NCBI GenBank assembly: GCA_016191785.1 | Contig: JACPVJ010000166.1 | Span: 1-45,613 of the forward strand | DNA from: Myxococcales bacterium | GTDB lineage: Bacteria > Myxococcota_A > Polyangia > Polyangiales > Polyangiaceae | Length of the DNA: 45,613 nucleotides | Reading direction: 5' to 3' | Part shown: positions 1-9,713 of the stretch, one piece after another | Layout of the letters: the number at the start of each line of letters is the position of its first letter | Position numbering within the stretch: position 1 is the stretch's first letter | The notes under the pieces: model-generated | What the model was told of the DNA's origin: nothing | Database searches by the model: none | What the model saw: only the letters and a program-made list of their open reading frames with translations | Made by a program: the position numbers and the translations under genes

Positions 1-56
1 AGCTGCGTGCCCACCTCGAGCAAGCTGGTTACCCTGACGAATCGGGCAAGTCATGA
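1..56 (+). CDS. C-terminal end of a probable ECF-type RNA polymerase sigma factor (partial, 5' end outside window)
   Basis: The reading frame starting at base 3 is open to a TGA at 54-56 and encodes about 17 residues, LRAHLEQAGYPDESGKS. The LRAHLEQAGY stretch resembles the extreme C-terminus after region 4.2 of ECF sigma factors. The stop overlaps the start of the next gene in an ATGA. That next gene looks like a membrane anti-sigma factor, which is the usual partner layout. Only the tail is visible, so the family call is an inference from a short motif plus context. Confidence 0.45.
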   Translation, partial: LRAHLEQAGYPDESGKS

Positions 57-1174
57 GCGAGCAAGACCGAAAGGAACGGCTCCCGGGGCCCTTCGAAGGC
101 CTGTTGAAGGATTGGCCCGTGGCGCCCCGCGACGACGCCTTCTGGGACGAAAGCGCCGAGAAGGTGGCAGAGCGCCTGGCGACCGCCCAGCTGGATCCCG
201 CGCTGCTTGCGGCACCACTGCCGCCCGCGGCGGGTGAGCCGGGGTTCGAGTCGAAGGCCGACGAGCCGCCGCCCCGCAGCCTGGCCGATCTCGCGCGCAG
301 CGTCGCGGCCGAGGCGCCGAAAGACGAAGCGTCGGATCTGATGCGAGCGAGCCTGTCGCTCTCTCAGAGCGCCCGCGCCAGCGCCCCGATGATCGCGGAC
401 GAAGCGCGCGCCAACGCCGCGGTCACCGCAGAGCCCTCCGGTCCCCCGCCCGCGCAGGCGGTGGCCAGCGTGCACCCCTTGCCGACCGGTCCCGCGCCCG
501 CTCGCAGCGGAGCGGGGCCGTTGCTCATGGCGGGCATCGGGCTGCTCGGCCTGGCTGCCGCCGCGGTGATCGTGGTGCGCGCTCAGCAGAGCGCCGCGCC
601 GGTGCCCGTCGCGGCGAGCCCGTCGAGCGCGCCGCCAGCTGCCGCGCCGACGGTGGCCGCGTCGGCACCGGGTGAGAGCGTCGTGAGCATCAACGATCTG
701 GCCCCCACGGCGGGGGGTGCCTCGCCTGCGGCGCGCCCGAGCGGCGAGAAACTGGCGATGAAGGGCGCCGGGGCCGAGCCCAAGGCGGCCGAGCCCAAGG
801 CCGCGGCCGAGGCGAAACCCGAGCCGCCCCCCGAGCCGGTCGCCAAGGTCGACGAGAAGAAGGACGACGAGGCGGCCAAGCAGATGAAACCCGCCGCGAC
901 GGCCGGCGAGCTGCCCGACAAGCCGTCGACCGGCGCAGTCCAGGCGGCCATCGGCTCGGTGATGGGCTCGGCTCGGGCCTGCGTGGCGGGGCACGACGAG
1001 GCCTCCCGGGCGACCCTCACCTTCGGCTCGGACGGGCGGGTTCAGTCCGTGGCGGTCTCGGGCAAGGCCGCGGGAACCCCGGCCGAGGCCTGCATCAAGG
1101 CGGCCCTCGGCAAGGCCCGGGTTCAGCCCTTTGCCCGGCCGAGCTTCAGCGTCGGGACCACCATCCGGCCATAG
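53..1174 (+). CDS. Single-pass membrane protein, anti-sigma-like N-terminus and AgmX/TonB-C-like C-terminus
   Basis: A 373-residue protein beginning at the ATG that overlaps the upstream stop (ATGA), indicating translational coupling. Residues about 20-45 (WPVAPRDDAFWDESAEKVAERL) resemble the short cytoplasmic helix of myxobacterial anti-sigma factors. A Pro/Ala-rich linker follows, then one membrane helix at about 154-176, a long Ala/Pro/Lys-rich periplasmic spacer, and a C-terminal domain of about 75 residues with two cysteines (ARACVAGHDE and AEACIKAALG). That domain resembles the AgmX/PglI or TonB C-terminal type and recurs twice in the lipoprotein at 11468-12172. Inferred role: controls the upstream sigma factor in response to an envelope signal. 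Alternatively it is only a structural envelope protein. The architecture is well supported; the regulatory role is not. Confidence 0.7.
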   Translation: MSEQDRKERLPGPFEGLLKDWPVAPRDDAFWDESAEKVAERLATAQLDPALLAAPLPPAAGEPGFESKADEPPPRSLADLARSVAAEAPKDEASDLMRASLSLSQSARASAPMIADEARANAAVTAEPSGPPPAQAVASVHPLPTGPAPARSGAGPLLMAGIGLLGLAAAAVIVVRAQQSAAPVPVAASPSSAPPAAAPTVAASAPGESVVSINDLAPTAGGASPAARPSGEKLAMKGAGAEPKAAEPKAAAEAKPEPPPEPVAKVDEKKDDEAAKQMKPAATAGELPDKPSTGAVQAAIGSVMGSARACVAGHDEASRATLTFGSDGRVQSVAVSGKAAGTPAEACIKAALGKARVQPFARPSFSVGTTIRP

Positions 1175-1185
1175 TTCAGGCCGCG

Positions 1186-1214
1186 TTGACAAGCGGGCCC
1201 CCGTCCCGCATATT
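1186..1214 (+). promoter_or_regulatory. Consensus-like sigma-70 promoter for the small ORF/rpsT unit
   Basis: TTGACA at 1186-1191 is a perfect -35 box. Seventeen bases later CATATT at 1209-1214 matches four of six -10 positions. In such GC-rich DNA this spacing and match are unlikely by chance. The predicted start is near 1221, upstream of the 54-codon ORF and rpsT. Confidence 0.65.
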
Positions 1215-1224
1215 CCCGCCCCCT

Positions 1225-1247
1225 CGGCCGGTCGGCCGCGGTTTTTT
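1225..1247 (+). terminator. Intrinsic-terminator-like hairpin plus T6 in the rpsT leader
   Basis: CGGCC (1225-1229), loop GGTC, GGCCG (1234-1238), then CGG and six T (1242-1247). It could end transcription of the upstream anti-sigma-like gene. However, it also lies immediately after the predicted start of the rpsT promoter, so it could form at the very 5' end of the rpsT mRNA. Confidence 0.45.
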
Positions 1248-1261
1248 CGAGGATTCGCCAG

Positions 1262-1426
1262 ATGGTTTCGTCCACCAAGCAGAGTGAGCGCCGCCGCGCC
1301 ATCAACACCGCACGCAATGGTCGTTCGCAGAAGCGCGCCCGCTCGAAGGCGACGACGCCTGCGTTTCCCATCCACCCCGAGGGCTACGACGCGAACGCGG
1401 CGGACGCCAAGAAGAAGAGCGCCTGA
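1262..1426 (+). CDS. Small basic protein (54 aa) upstream of rpsT, function unknown
   Basis: ATG at 1262 opens a 54-codon frame to TGA at 1424-1426. The gene lies ten bases before the rpsT ATG and shares its promoter. The product is strongly basic at the N-terminus (KQSERRRAINTARNGRSQKR), with a middle TTPAFPIHPEGYD segment and a Lys-rich tail. The basic Arg/Asn/Ala-rich part superficially resembles S20 itself, so a ribosome- or nucleic-acid-associated role is plausible. I do not recognise a named family. Coding is supported by the start and stop fitting exactly between promoter and rpsT, and by protein-like composition. It may alternatively act as a leader peptide for rpsT translation. Confidence 0.6.
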   Translation: MVSSTKQSERRRAINTARNGRSQKRARSKATTPAFPIHPEGYDANAADAKKKSA

Positions 1427-1435
1427 GAGAGAGCC

Positions 1436-1699
1436 ATGGCGAACCACCCCTCCGCACAGAAACGTAATCGTCAGCGCGTCGTCCGCACCGAGCGCAACCG
1501 CGCCGCGAAGAGCAGCGTCCGCTCGGCAGTGAAGAAGGCACGCTCCGCCATCGCCGCCGGCGACAAGGCCGCGGCCAAGGCGACAGTGGCCACGGCCAGC
1601 ACGGCCCTGGCGAAGGCCGCCAAGAAGGGCGTGCTGCACAAGAACTCCGCCTCGCGGGTCACCTCGCGCATCCAGTCGGCGCTCGCCAAGCTGGGCTGA
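1436..1699 (+). CDS. rpsT: 30S ribosomal protein S20 (bS20)
   Basis: An 87-residue protein with the family's usual length and signature. It starts MANHPSAQKRNRQ, continues with a Lys/Arg/Ala-rich helical body (RNRAAKSSVRSAVKKARSAI), and ends ASRVTSRIQSALAKLG. bS20 binds 16S rRNA in the 30S subunit. The start is preceded by GAGAGAGCC, a serviceable ribosome binding site, and lies ten bases after the small basic ORF. The two genes share a promoter at 1186-1214. Nothing is unusual within the protein. Confidence 0.97.
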   Translation: MANHPSAQKRNRQRVVRTERNRAAKSSVRSAVKKARSAIAAGDKAAAKATVATASTALAKAAKKGVLHKNSASRVTSRIQSALAKLG

Positions 1700-1789
1700 G
1701 CCCCGCCGCGGCGGCGCCGCGAAAAGCCGCCTCTTCCCCCCGCGTGCTACCATCGCGCTGTGCCGCTGCATGGCGGCCGGTGAAGTCGC

Positions 1790-3136
1790 ATGAGCCGCGC
1801 GGAAGACGACGACGACGATCAGCGCTGCGGCAGCGTGGTCGACGACAAGTACCGCATCGAGCGCCTGATCGGGCGGGGCGGCATGGGCGCGGTGTACGAG
1901 GCGACCAACATCGCCATCGGCAAGCGCGTGGCCCTCAAGTTCCTCGACCGGGACGCGGCCAAGGACGCCGACGCCGTCGCTCGCTTCCAGCGCGAGGCCG
2001 AGGCCGCGGGCGTGGTCGAGAGCGCGCACATCGTCCACATCTTCGACTCGGGCACCTCGGCGGACGGCCGGCCCTTCTTGGTGATGGAGCTGCTCAGCGG
2101 CGAAGATCTTCGCGCGACTCTCCGGCGCGAGGGGCGCATGCCGGTGGCCGATGCGATCCACGTCATCGGCCAGGTGCTTCGCGCGCTGGCCCGGGCCCAC
2201 GTGGCCGGCATCGTGCACCGCGATCTGAAGCCCGACAACGTGTTCCTGTGCCGGCGCGACGACGACGCGATGTTCGTCAAGATCGTCGACTTTGGGATCT
2301 CGAAGATCACGCGCCGCGAGATCACGGCCGACACCCTGACCCACAAGGGCGTGGTGCTCGGCACGGCGTTCTACATGTCGCCCGAGCAAGCCCAGGCCCA
2401 CCGCGACATCGACGGCCGCTCGGACTTGTTCAGCGTGGGCGCGATCTTGTTCGAGATGCTGGCCGGGCGCCCGCCGCACCAGGGCACGGTCTACGAAGCC
2501 GTGTTGATCGACATCTGCACCAAAGACGCGCCGGACATCCGCAGCCTGGTGCCCGAGGTGCCCGAGGCGCTGGCTCAGGTCATCGCCCGCGCGCTTCGAC
2601 GCGAACGGCTGGCTCGTTTCCAGGACGCCAACGACTTCTACGACGCCCTCGCCGTGGCCAGCCCCGGCCTCTTACGCACCGGTGGGCTCGGCGCGCCGCG
2701 GGCCCGACTCTCCAGCGGCGCCGATTCGGCGGCCGGCGAGCCCCGGGTGATCACCGCCGAGGGCACGGCGGTGCGCCCCAGCGCTCCGAGCGACGCGCGC
2801 GCCCAGACTCGGCGCACCTTGGTGGCAGTGGTGGTCGCAGCGGCGGCCGCCTTCGTGCTCACGGCGCTGGTCATGACCCGCCGCACGGGGCACGCCGATC
2901 CCGAAGGTGCCGCGACCAGCGCGCGCCCCGCCGCCGTGCCCACCGCCTCGGCGCTCGAGCCGCCCGCGCCCGAGGCTTCGGTCGCGCTGCCGGTCGATGC
3001 CGGACCCGCCGTGTCGAAGCCGATTCGACCCGGCAAGCCCGGCGGCAAGCCGGCACCGTCGGCGGCCATCGAGCCGGTGAAGACGACCCCGCCGGGCGTC
3101 GCGACGGGGCTGACGCTGGATACCAAGGGCCCGTAG
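1790..3136 (+). CDS. Eukaryote-like Ser/Thr protein kinase with a single membrane helix
   Basis: A 448-residue PknB-type kinase. Visible motifs: glycine loop GRGGMGAVYEA (about 28-38), ATP lysine in VALKFL (K50), catalytic HRDLKPDN (H143-D145), DFG at 167-169, and GTAFYMSPEQ in the activation/APE segment. All key residues are present, so it should be active. After about residue 290 comes a disordered linker, then a hydrophobic helix at about 343-364 followed by a Pro/Ala/Lys-rich tail with no recognisable sensor domain. The kinase therefore faces the cytoplasm and the short tail the periplasm. The ATG is preceded by GGTGAAG. An extended -10-like TGCTACCAT at 1745-1753 may be its promoter. The substrate cannot be told from sequence. 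Confidence 0.95.
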   Translation: MSRAEDDDDDQRCGSVVDDKYRIERLIGRGGMGAVYEATNIAIGKRVALKFLDRDAAKDADAVARFQREAEAAGVVESAHIVHIFDSGTSADGRPFLVMELLSGEDLRATLRREGRMPVADAIHVIGQVLRALARAHVAGIVHRDLKPDNVFLCRRDDDAMFVKIVDFGISKITRREITADTLTHKGVVLGTAFYMSPEQAQAHRDIDGRSDLFSVGAILFEMLAGRPPHQGTVYEAVLIDICTKDAPDIRSLVPEVPEALAQVIARALRRERLARFQDANDFYDALAVASPGLLRTGGLGAPRARLSSGADSAAGEPRVITAEGTAVRPSAPSDARAQTRRTLVAVVVAAAAAFVLTALVMTRRTGHADPEGAATSARPAAVPTASALEPPAPEASVALPVDAGPAVSKPIRPGKPGGKPAPSAAIEPVKTTPPGVATGLTLDTKGP

Positions 3137-3180
3137 AATCAGCGTGACCCCGCGGGGGTGATGGGGCAAAAACCGGTGCG

Positions 3181-4638
3181 GTGCCCGCGCGAACCGTGAC
3201 CCTGCTCGCCTGCCGTCTGGCGCTGGTGCTGGCGGCCGTCACCGGGCCCGCGCTGGCGCAGCCAGCCAGCGGGCAGAGCGGCGACGATCCGAAGACGGTC
3301 GAGGCCCGCGGCCACTTCCAGAGCGGCGTGAAGCTGTACAGCGCCAAGAACTGGCAGGGCGCGCTGGCCGAGTTCGACGCGGCGTACAAGCTCAAGCCCG
3401 GGCCGAGCTCGCTCAAGAACATCGCCCTCTGCCAGAAAGAGCTGTTTCGTTACACCGACGCCATCGACACCTTGAAGAAGGCCCTCGACCGCCACGCTGC
3501 CGAGATGAGCGAGACCGAGCAACAGTCGGTGCGCGAGGCCATCGCCGAGCTCGGCGCCCTGGTCGGAAGCATCGTGGTCCGAGTGGTGCCGGCCGAGGCC
3601 CGCGTCTTGCTCGACGGCCGCCCGCTCGAGCGCAGGGAAATCGGCACCAGCATCCGGCTCAACACCGGCGAGCACGTGCTCACGGCGGACGCGCCAGGCC
3701 ACGCGCGTGCGGCCCGCACCATCCGGGTAGCAGGCGGGCAGAAGGACGTGGTCGTCGACTTCACGCTGGTCCAAAACGCCGGCATCGTGGCCGTCACCAG
3801 CAAAGATCCGAAGGCGGCCATCGCCATCGACGGCAAGGCCATGGCCTTCTCGACCTGGCGCGGTCCGCTCGACCCCGGGCGGCACTACGTGCAGGTGTAC
3901 CGCGACGGCTTCAAGCAGTTCGAGCAGTACTTCGTGGTCGAGATCGGCAAGCCCATCGAGATCGAGGCGGTGCTCGTCAAAGACGAGCGGCCCCCGCCTT
4001 CGAAGCCGGTGGACCAGCGCGGCTTCTACGCCCTGGGCGTGCTCAGCGCAGTGGGCCTGCGCAACGCGCCCGGTGGGCTCGAGATCGATCAGAGCGAGAT
4101 CTCGGGCAGCTCGGTCGGCGTGCGCGCCGGCTATCGGCTGTGGACCCCGGTGGGGGTCGAGCTCTTGCTCGAGGGTGGCACCCACAAGGTCGAGAAGGCG
4201 TGCGACACGACCGCCACCGGACACAAGTGTGGGACCGCCACCGCGCTCGAGCGTACGTTCACCCTCGACTCGCTCCGCTTCGGACCGAACCTGCGGATCA
4301 TGAGCGCCGGCGAGTCGCTGCGCTTCACCTCGGTGATCGGCGCCGGCGCGGTGCGCCACGAGATCGACCTGGAGCCGCCGAGCGAAGACGGCGTGAGCAA
4401 GGTGCCCGGAGGCAATGCCAAGGGCTGGGACCCGTACTTCCTGGTCGAGGTCGGCGCGCAGTACAACCTGAGCCACGTGGTGTTCGAGCTGTGCGGCCTG
4501 GTGTTCATCGACGGTGCCAGTAGCGCCAAGGGCAACGGGGACGATGGGCGCACCTGGACTCCGTTCGAGGACACCGGTGGCCTGATCATGGGCGGCCTCG
4601 GCCTGCGCGTCGGCTGGACCGAGTGGAAGCCGCGCTGA
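3181..4638 (+). CDS. Exported TPR/PEGA-domain protein with C-terminal outer-membrane-barrel-like region
   Basis: A 485-residue protein from a GTG start. A signal peptide (about 1-26, cut after GPALA) precedes a TPR-like region (HFQSGVKLYSAKNWQGALAEF onward, about 40-115). Two PEGA-type modules follow (about 125-190, with RVLLDGRPLERREI, and 200-265, with AAIAIDGKAM). The last 200 residues alternate polar and hydrophobic residues with many aromatics and GVRAGYRLWTPVGVELLLEGG strands, and the chain ends in a strand-like GLRVGWTEWKPR, suggesting a small beta-barrel. It starts 44 bases after the kinase gene; TAGAAT at 3134-3139 could be a -10 box for it. Likely an envelope protein tied to peptidoglycan or a complex; partner unknown. 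Confidence 0.85.
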   Translation: MPARTVTLLACRLALVLAAVTGPALAQPASGQSGDDPKTVEARGHFQSGVKLYSAKNWQGALAEFDAAYKLKPGPSSLKNIALCQKELFRYTDAIDTLKKALDRHAAEMSETEQQSVREAIAELGALVGSIVVRVVPAEARVLLDGRPLERREIGTSIRLNTGEHVLTADAPGHARAARTIRVAGGQKDVVVDFTLVQNAGIVAVTSKDPKAAIAIDGKAMAFSTWRGPLDPGRHYVQVYRDGFKQFEQYFVVEIGKPIEIEAVLVKDERPPPSKPVDQRGFYALGVLSAVGLRNAPGGLEIDQSEISGSSVGVRAGYRLWTPVGVELLLEGGTHKVEKACDTTATGHKCGTATALERTFTLDSLRFGPNLRIMSAGESLRFTSVIGAGAVRHEIDLEPPSEDGVSKVPGGNAKGWDPYFLVEVGAQYNLSHVVFELCGLVFIDGASSAKGNGDDGRTWTPFEDTGGLIMGGLGLRVGWTEWKPR

Positions 4639-4649
4639 CGCGCACTCCG

Positions 4650-4666
4650 CCTCGTGCTAGACGAGG
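4650..4666 (+). terminator. Hairpin after the PEGA/TPR gene
   Basis: CCTCGT (4650-4655), loop GCTAG, ACGAGG (4661-4666): a perfect six-base stem just after the stop at 4638 and before acs. No T-run follows, so termination would need Rho or be weak. The loop also contains the TGCTA motif seen in several promoter regions here, so the site may instead be promoter-related. Confidence 0.3.
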
Positions 4667-4729
4667 TGCCCTCTTCGCGCCGGGCGCCGCCCTTCGGCCC
4701 CGTCCGCGCGATTCGTTTGGGGACGAGCC

Positions 4730-6691
<1,962 letters not shown>

Positions 6692-6695
6692 GGGC

Positions 6696-6722
6696 GGCGG
6701 CGATGGCCGTAATGGCCCCGCC
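6696..6722. terminator. Possible bidirectional hairpin between acs and the M20 peptidase gene
   Basis: GGCGG (6696-6700) pairs with CCGCC (6718-6722), and inside it GGCC (6705-6708) with GGCC (6714-6717). It fills the 36-base gap between two convergent genes. There is no T-run, so confidence is low. Confidence 0.3.
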
Positions 6723-6727
6723 GGCGC

Positions 6728-8017
6728 CTACTTCAAGAGCTCGACCAGCACACGGTACCCCTGCCGGAAGTGCTCGAGCTCGGCTTGCTCGTTCGGCGCG
6801 TGGTAGTACGCCGCGCGCCCGAAGCCGGTGATCTGCACGTCGAAGCCCCGGCGCGAGAGGTCGCGCACCAGCGGCAGCGACCCGGTCATGCTGTACGCCC
6901 TCGGCTCGCTCCCGGGGCGCGCGGTGCGGATCGCGGCGGTCAGCGCGTCGAGCCCGGGCGAATCTAGCTTGCAGGCGATGCCCTCGATGCTGCGCCCCAG
7001 CGCCGTGAGCTTCACGCGACCCCGCTCGCCGGCCTCGGTGCGGGTCCGGGGGAAGCCCCGCGGCGGGTCGTTCGCCTCGATCCGCCGGTCGAGCTCCGCC
7101 ACGAACGCCGCCGCGCCTTCGATCGCGTCCTTCATCTCGTAGAACGGCGTGAGCCGGATGTCCCCCTCGACCACCGCGCTGCCGGGGATCTTCGAAATCT
7201 TGTCGTTCGGCACGACCATGCGCGTGGCCTTGAGCGTCGAGGCCGAGAGAAAGCCCCAGCGGGCCTCGTCGGGGTGGGCCGCGAAGCGCTGCTCGAACCA
7301 CTCGACCAGAGCGCGCGAGGTGGCATTCACCAGCTCGAGCGCATTCACGCAGTTCTGAGCGAAACCCGAGTGGCCGCCCACGCCGGTGGCCTCGAGCCGC
7401 CACGCCGCCATGCCGCCTGTGCCGACCGTGGGACCGAACTCCGCGCTGTCGAGCCAGTAGACGGTGCCGTCACGGAGATCGTCGAGGGCGCCGCTCGCGG
7501 CCGCCCAGTCGAGACCGATCTCGGGGATCGGCGCCTCTTCCTCGTTGGCGATCAGCACCACCTTCAGCGCGCGCCGGGGACGGATGCCGCGCTCGCACAT
7601 CGCGACCACCAGATCGGTCAGGAGCGCGACGTGACCCAGGCAGTCCGTGACGCCCCGGCCGTGCAGCACGTCGCCGGCGACCTCGAGCTTCCACGGATCG
7701 CGGGTCCAGCCCTCGCCCTCGCGGTCCGCCGGAACCACGTCGAAGTGCGCGCCCACGAAGCCGACCCGGCCGGGGCCTTCGCCCGGCATGCTCAAGATCA
7801 GATTCGGGCGGCGCTCGTGGCCGGGCGCCGCGGACAGCTCGGCCTTCACGCGCCCCGCCTCGATGTGCGGAGCCAGCCGGGCCAGCACGGCGTCGACCGC
7901 CAGCTTCTCTTCCGGCACCAGGCCCGCGGAGGGCGAGTTCGCGAGCTTCGGGCCGAGCGCCACGAGCTCCGACAAGAGTCCCAGAAAGCGCGCCTCGTTC
8001 AGGGCCAGTGTCTCCAC
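6728..8017 (-). CDS. M20 family metallopeptidase/deacylase (ArgE/DapE-like)
   Basis: Zinc-dependent amidohydrolase of the M20 family, about 429 residues from the GTG at 8017. Motifs: GAHFDVVPADREG with the first zinc His and catalytic Asp, GRGVTDCLGH with the bridging Asp, NEEEAPI with the general-base Glu pair, and GVGGHSGFAQNCVNALE for the dimerisation-domain histidine. The family removes acyl groups from N-acyl amino acids or cleaves dipeptides; substrate is unclear. The frame is open further upstream, but an earlier ATG (8068) would overlap the divergent gene's start. The GTG at 8017 leaves a 49-base divergent promoter region and starts just before the conserved N-terminal helix. Confidence 0.85.
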   Translation of the reverse strand: METLALNEARFLGLLSELVALGPKLANSPSAGLVPEEKLAVDAVLARLAPHIEAGRVKAELSAAPGHERRPNLILSMPGEGPGRVGFVGAHFDVVPADREGEGWTRDPWKLEVAGDVLHGRGVTDCLGHVALLTDLVVAMCERGIRPRRALKVVLIANEEEAPIPEIGLDWAAASGALDDLRDGTVYWLDSAEFGPTVGTGGMAAWRLEATGVGGHSGFAQNCVNALELVNATSRALVEWFEQRFAAHPDEARWGFLSASTLKATRMVVPNDKISKIPGSAVVEGDIRLTPFYEMKDAIEGAAAFVAELDRRIEANDPPRGFPRTRTEAGERGRVKLTALGRSIEGIACKLDSPGLDALTAAIRTARPGSEPRAYSMTGSLPLVRDLSRRGFDVQITGFGRAAYYHAPNEQAELEHFRQGYRVLVELLK

Positions 8018-8066
8018 GCTCGAGTCGATAACACGGGGCGCGCCCCGTCGGCTATGCTGCCGCGCC

Positions 8067-8831
8067 ATGCGCCCCGTGATCATCGGCGCCGGCCGTGGCA
8101 GCCGGCTCGGGCCAGAGACCGACGAGATCCCCAAGACCCTGGTGAAGGTCATGGGCCGACCGATGCTCGACTGGATCCTCGAGGCCCTCGGGGCGGCCGG
8201 CTTCACCCGCCGCGACGTGGTATTCGTCTGCGGCTACGCCGAAGACGTGCTGCGCGCGCGCTACCCGGAGTTCACCTTCGTCCGCAACGTCAGTTGGGAG
8301 CAGAACAACATCTTGCTCTCGCTGCTCTGCGCACGAGAGCACCTGCAGAGCGGCTTCCTCTCGACCTACGCCGACATCGTCTACGACGGCGCGATCGTCC
8401 GGAAGCTGGTCGACGCTCGTGATCACATCGTGGTCGGCTGCGACACCGCGTGGCGTCGCCGGTACTCGAGCCGCTCGCAGCACCCCGAGACCGACGCCGA
8501 GAAGCTGATCGCGAAGGGGCGGCGCGTCGAGCGCATCAGCCGCCACATTCCCAGCGAGCAGGCCAGCGGCGAGTTCATCGGCGTGATGAAGCTGGACGCC
8601 TCCGGCGCCGGCGAGCTCTGCGACGCCTTCGACCGAGCCGCGTCGGAATACTCGGGCAAGGTCTTCCGTGAGGGGCGCAGCTTCGAGAAGGCGTACCTGA
8701 TCGATCTCTTGCAGTTCATGCTCGAGGGCGGCAGCGAGATCGAGCGCGAAGACACCCGGGGGGCATACATGGAAATCGATACCCGCGAGGATCTGGCGCT
8801 GGCCAAGGAGTGGTGGGAAACCCGCCCGTGA
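8067..8831 (+). CDS. Sugar/alcohol-phosphate nucleotidyltransferase (phosphocholine cytidylyltransferase-like)
   Basis: A 254-residue GT-A fold NTP transferase. The N-terminus IGAGRGSRLGPETDEIPKTL carries the family's nucleotide loop GxGxRL and the later lysine (KTLVKV). Asn-rich VRNVSWEQNNILLSL and the acidic STYADIVYDG (metal/substrate site) follow. The C-terminal YMEIDTREDLALAKEWW closes the fold. These features match the LicC/phosphocholine or inositol-phosphate cytidylyltransferase group better than glucose-1-phosphate enzymes. The stop overlaps the downstream phosphatase start (GTGA), so both are co-translated. There is no ribosome binding site; TATGCT at 8053-8058 sits eight bases before the ATG, so the mRNA may be leaderless. 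The exact substrate is unknown. Confidence 0.85.
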   Translation: MRPVIIGAGRGSRLGPETDEIPKTLVKVMGRPMLDWILEALGAAGFTRRDVVFVCGYAEDVLRARYPEFTFVRNVSWEQNNILLSLLCAREHLQSGFLSTYADIVYDGAIVRKLVDARDHIVVGCDTAWRRRYSSRSQHPETDAEKLIAKGRRVERISRHIPSEQASGEFIGVMKLDASGAGELCDAFDRAASEYSGKVFREGRSFEKAYLIDLLQFMLEGGSEIEREDTRGAYMEIDTREDLALAKEWWETRP

Positions 8832-9601
8832 GCGTCGAGCACCTCTCCGCCGAGGCGTTGGTCCAGCGACTCGACCGGCTTCGCCGGGGTCGCGCGCCGG
8901 CGGTGCTCGCCTTCGACGGGGACGGCACGCTCTGGAGTGGTGACGTCGCCGAAGACGTCTTCCACTGGGCGCTCGAGCGCGAGCTCTTGAGCGGCGTTCC
9001 CGCCCAGCAACTGATCGCCACCGCGCGAGCCCACGGCCTGGTCCTCACGGGCAACTCGAACCAGCTAGCCGCGGGCCTGTTCGCCGCGTACGTGGCCGGC
9101 ACCTTCCCGGAGCGCACGGTGTGCGAGATCATGGCCTGGTGCTTCGCCGGGCACGCTCTTGCCGACCTGCGGCGCTTCGCCCGCCAGGCGCTGGACGACA
9201 CCGGCCTCGACCAACGGGTGACCCTGGCGCTCGCCCCGGTGATCGACTGGGCCACGAACCAGCGCGTGCGGGTGGTGATCATCTCGGCCTCGCCGCGCTT
9301 CATCGTCGAAGAGGCGGCGCGACGCTGGAACGTCGGGCCGCGCGACATCGCGGCGACCACGCCTGCCTTCGAGTCGGGCCGCATGCTGCCCCGACTGGCA
9401 ACGCCGGTGCCCTACGGCCCGACCAAGGTCGTCTTCGGGCGCGAGCTGTTCGCGGACGCGGCCTGGCTCGCGAGCTTCGGAGACAGCCCCTTCGACCTCG
9501 ACATGCTCGGGGCGGCAGAGCTGGCGGTGGCCGTCCGCCCCAAGGTGGCGCTGCTCGACGCCCTCGCCGCGCTGCCCCGCGCCGTCGTGCTGGGCGAGTG
9601 A
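8828..9601 (+). CDS. HAD-superfamily (SerB-like, subfamily IB) phosphatase
   Basis: About 257 residues from the GTG at 8828, which overlaps the upstream TGA; a GTG at 8810 is an alternative start. All four HAD motifs are visible: FDGDGTLW with the nucleophile Asp and acid Asp (motif I), VVIISASPRF with the Ser of motif II, PTKVVFGREL with the motif III lysine, and FGDSPFDLDML (motif IV). The helical cap between motifs I and II is the small alpha type of phosphoserine phosphatase relatives. Its coupling to the nucleotidyltransferase suggests it acts on a phosphorylated small molecule in the same pathway, for example dephosphorylating a polar-head precursor. That pathway link is inference. Confidence 0.85.
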   Translation: MSVEHLSAEALVQRLDRLRRGRAPAVLAFDGDGTLWSGDVAEDVFHWALERELLSGVPAQQLIATARAHGLVLTGNSNQLAAGLFAAYVAGTFPERTVCEIMAWCFAGHALADLRRFARQALDDTGLDQRVTLALAPVIDWATNQRVRVVIISASPRFIVEEAARRWNVGPRDIAATTPAFESGRMLPRLATPVPYGPTKVVFGRELFADAAWLASFGDSPFDLDMLGAAELAVAVRPKVALLDALAALPRAVVLGE

Positions 9602-9673
9602 GCGCCGGCGAAAAGCTGGGCAATTCAGCGCGCCTGGCTCGGATTCCGCGTCCGACCTGCGCGTGAATCGTCA

Positions 9674-9709
9674 TTGACTTTGAGCACTTACGTGCAATAC
9701 ACGCATATA
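9674..9709 (+). promoter_or_regulatory. Promoter/operator region of the ABC binding-protein gene
   Basis: An AT-rich patch in otherwise GC-rich DNA. TTGACT (9674-9679) is a good -35 box. Possible -10 boxes are CAATAC (9695-9700) or CATATA (9704-9709). Between them GCAC (9684-9687) and GTGC (9692-9695) form a small dyad around TTAC, a candidate operator. There is no Shine-Dalgarno before the ATG at 9714. Confidence 0.45.
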
Positions 9710-9713
9710 CCCG

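Noticed and set aside
29..2479. Long open frame on the minus strand across the anti-sigma-like gene, rpsT and kinase
   Set aside because: It lies antisense to three well-supported genes, has Arg/Ala/Gly-rich low-complexity translation, and no domain is recognisable. In this GC-rich DNA such frames stay open by composition.
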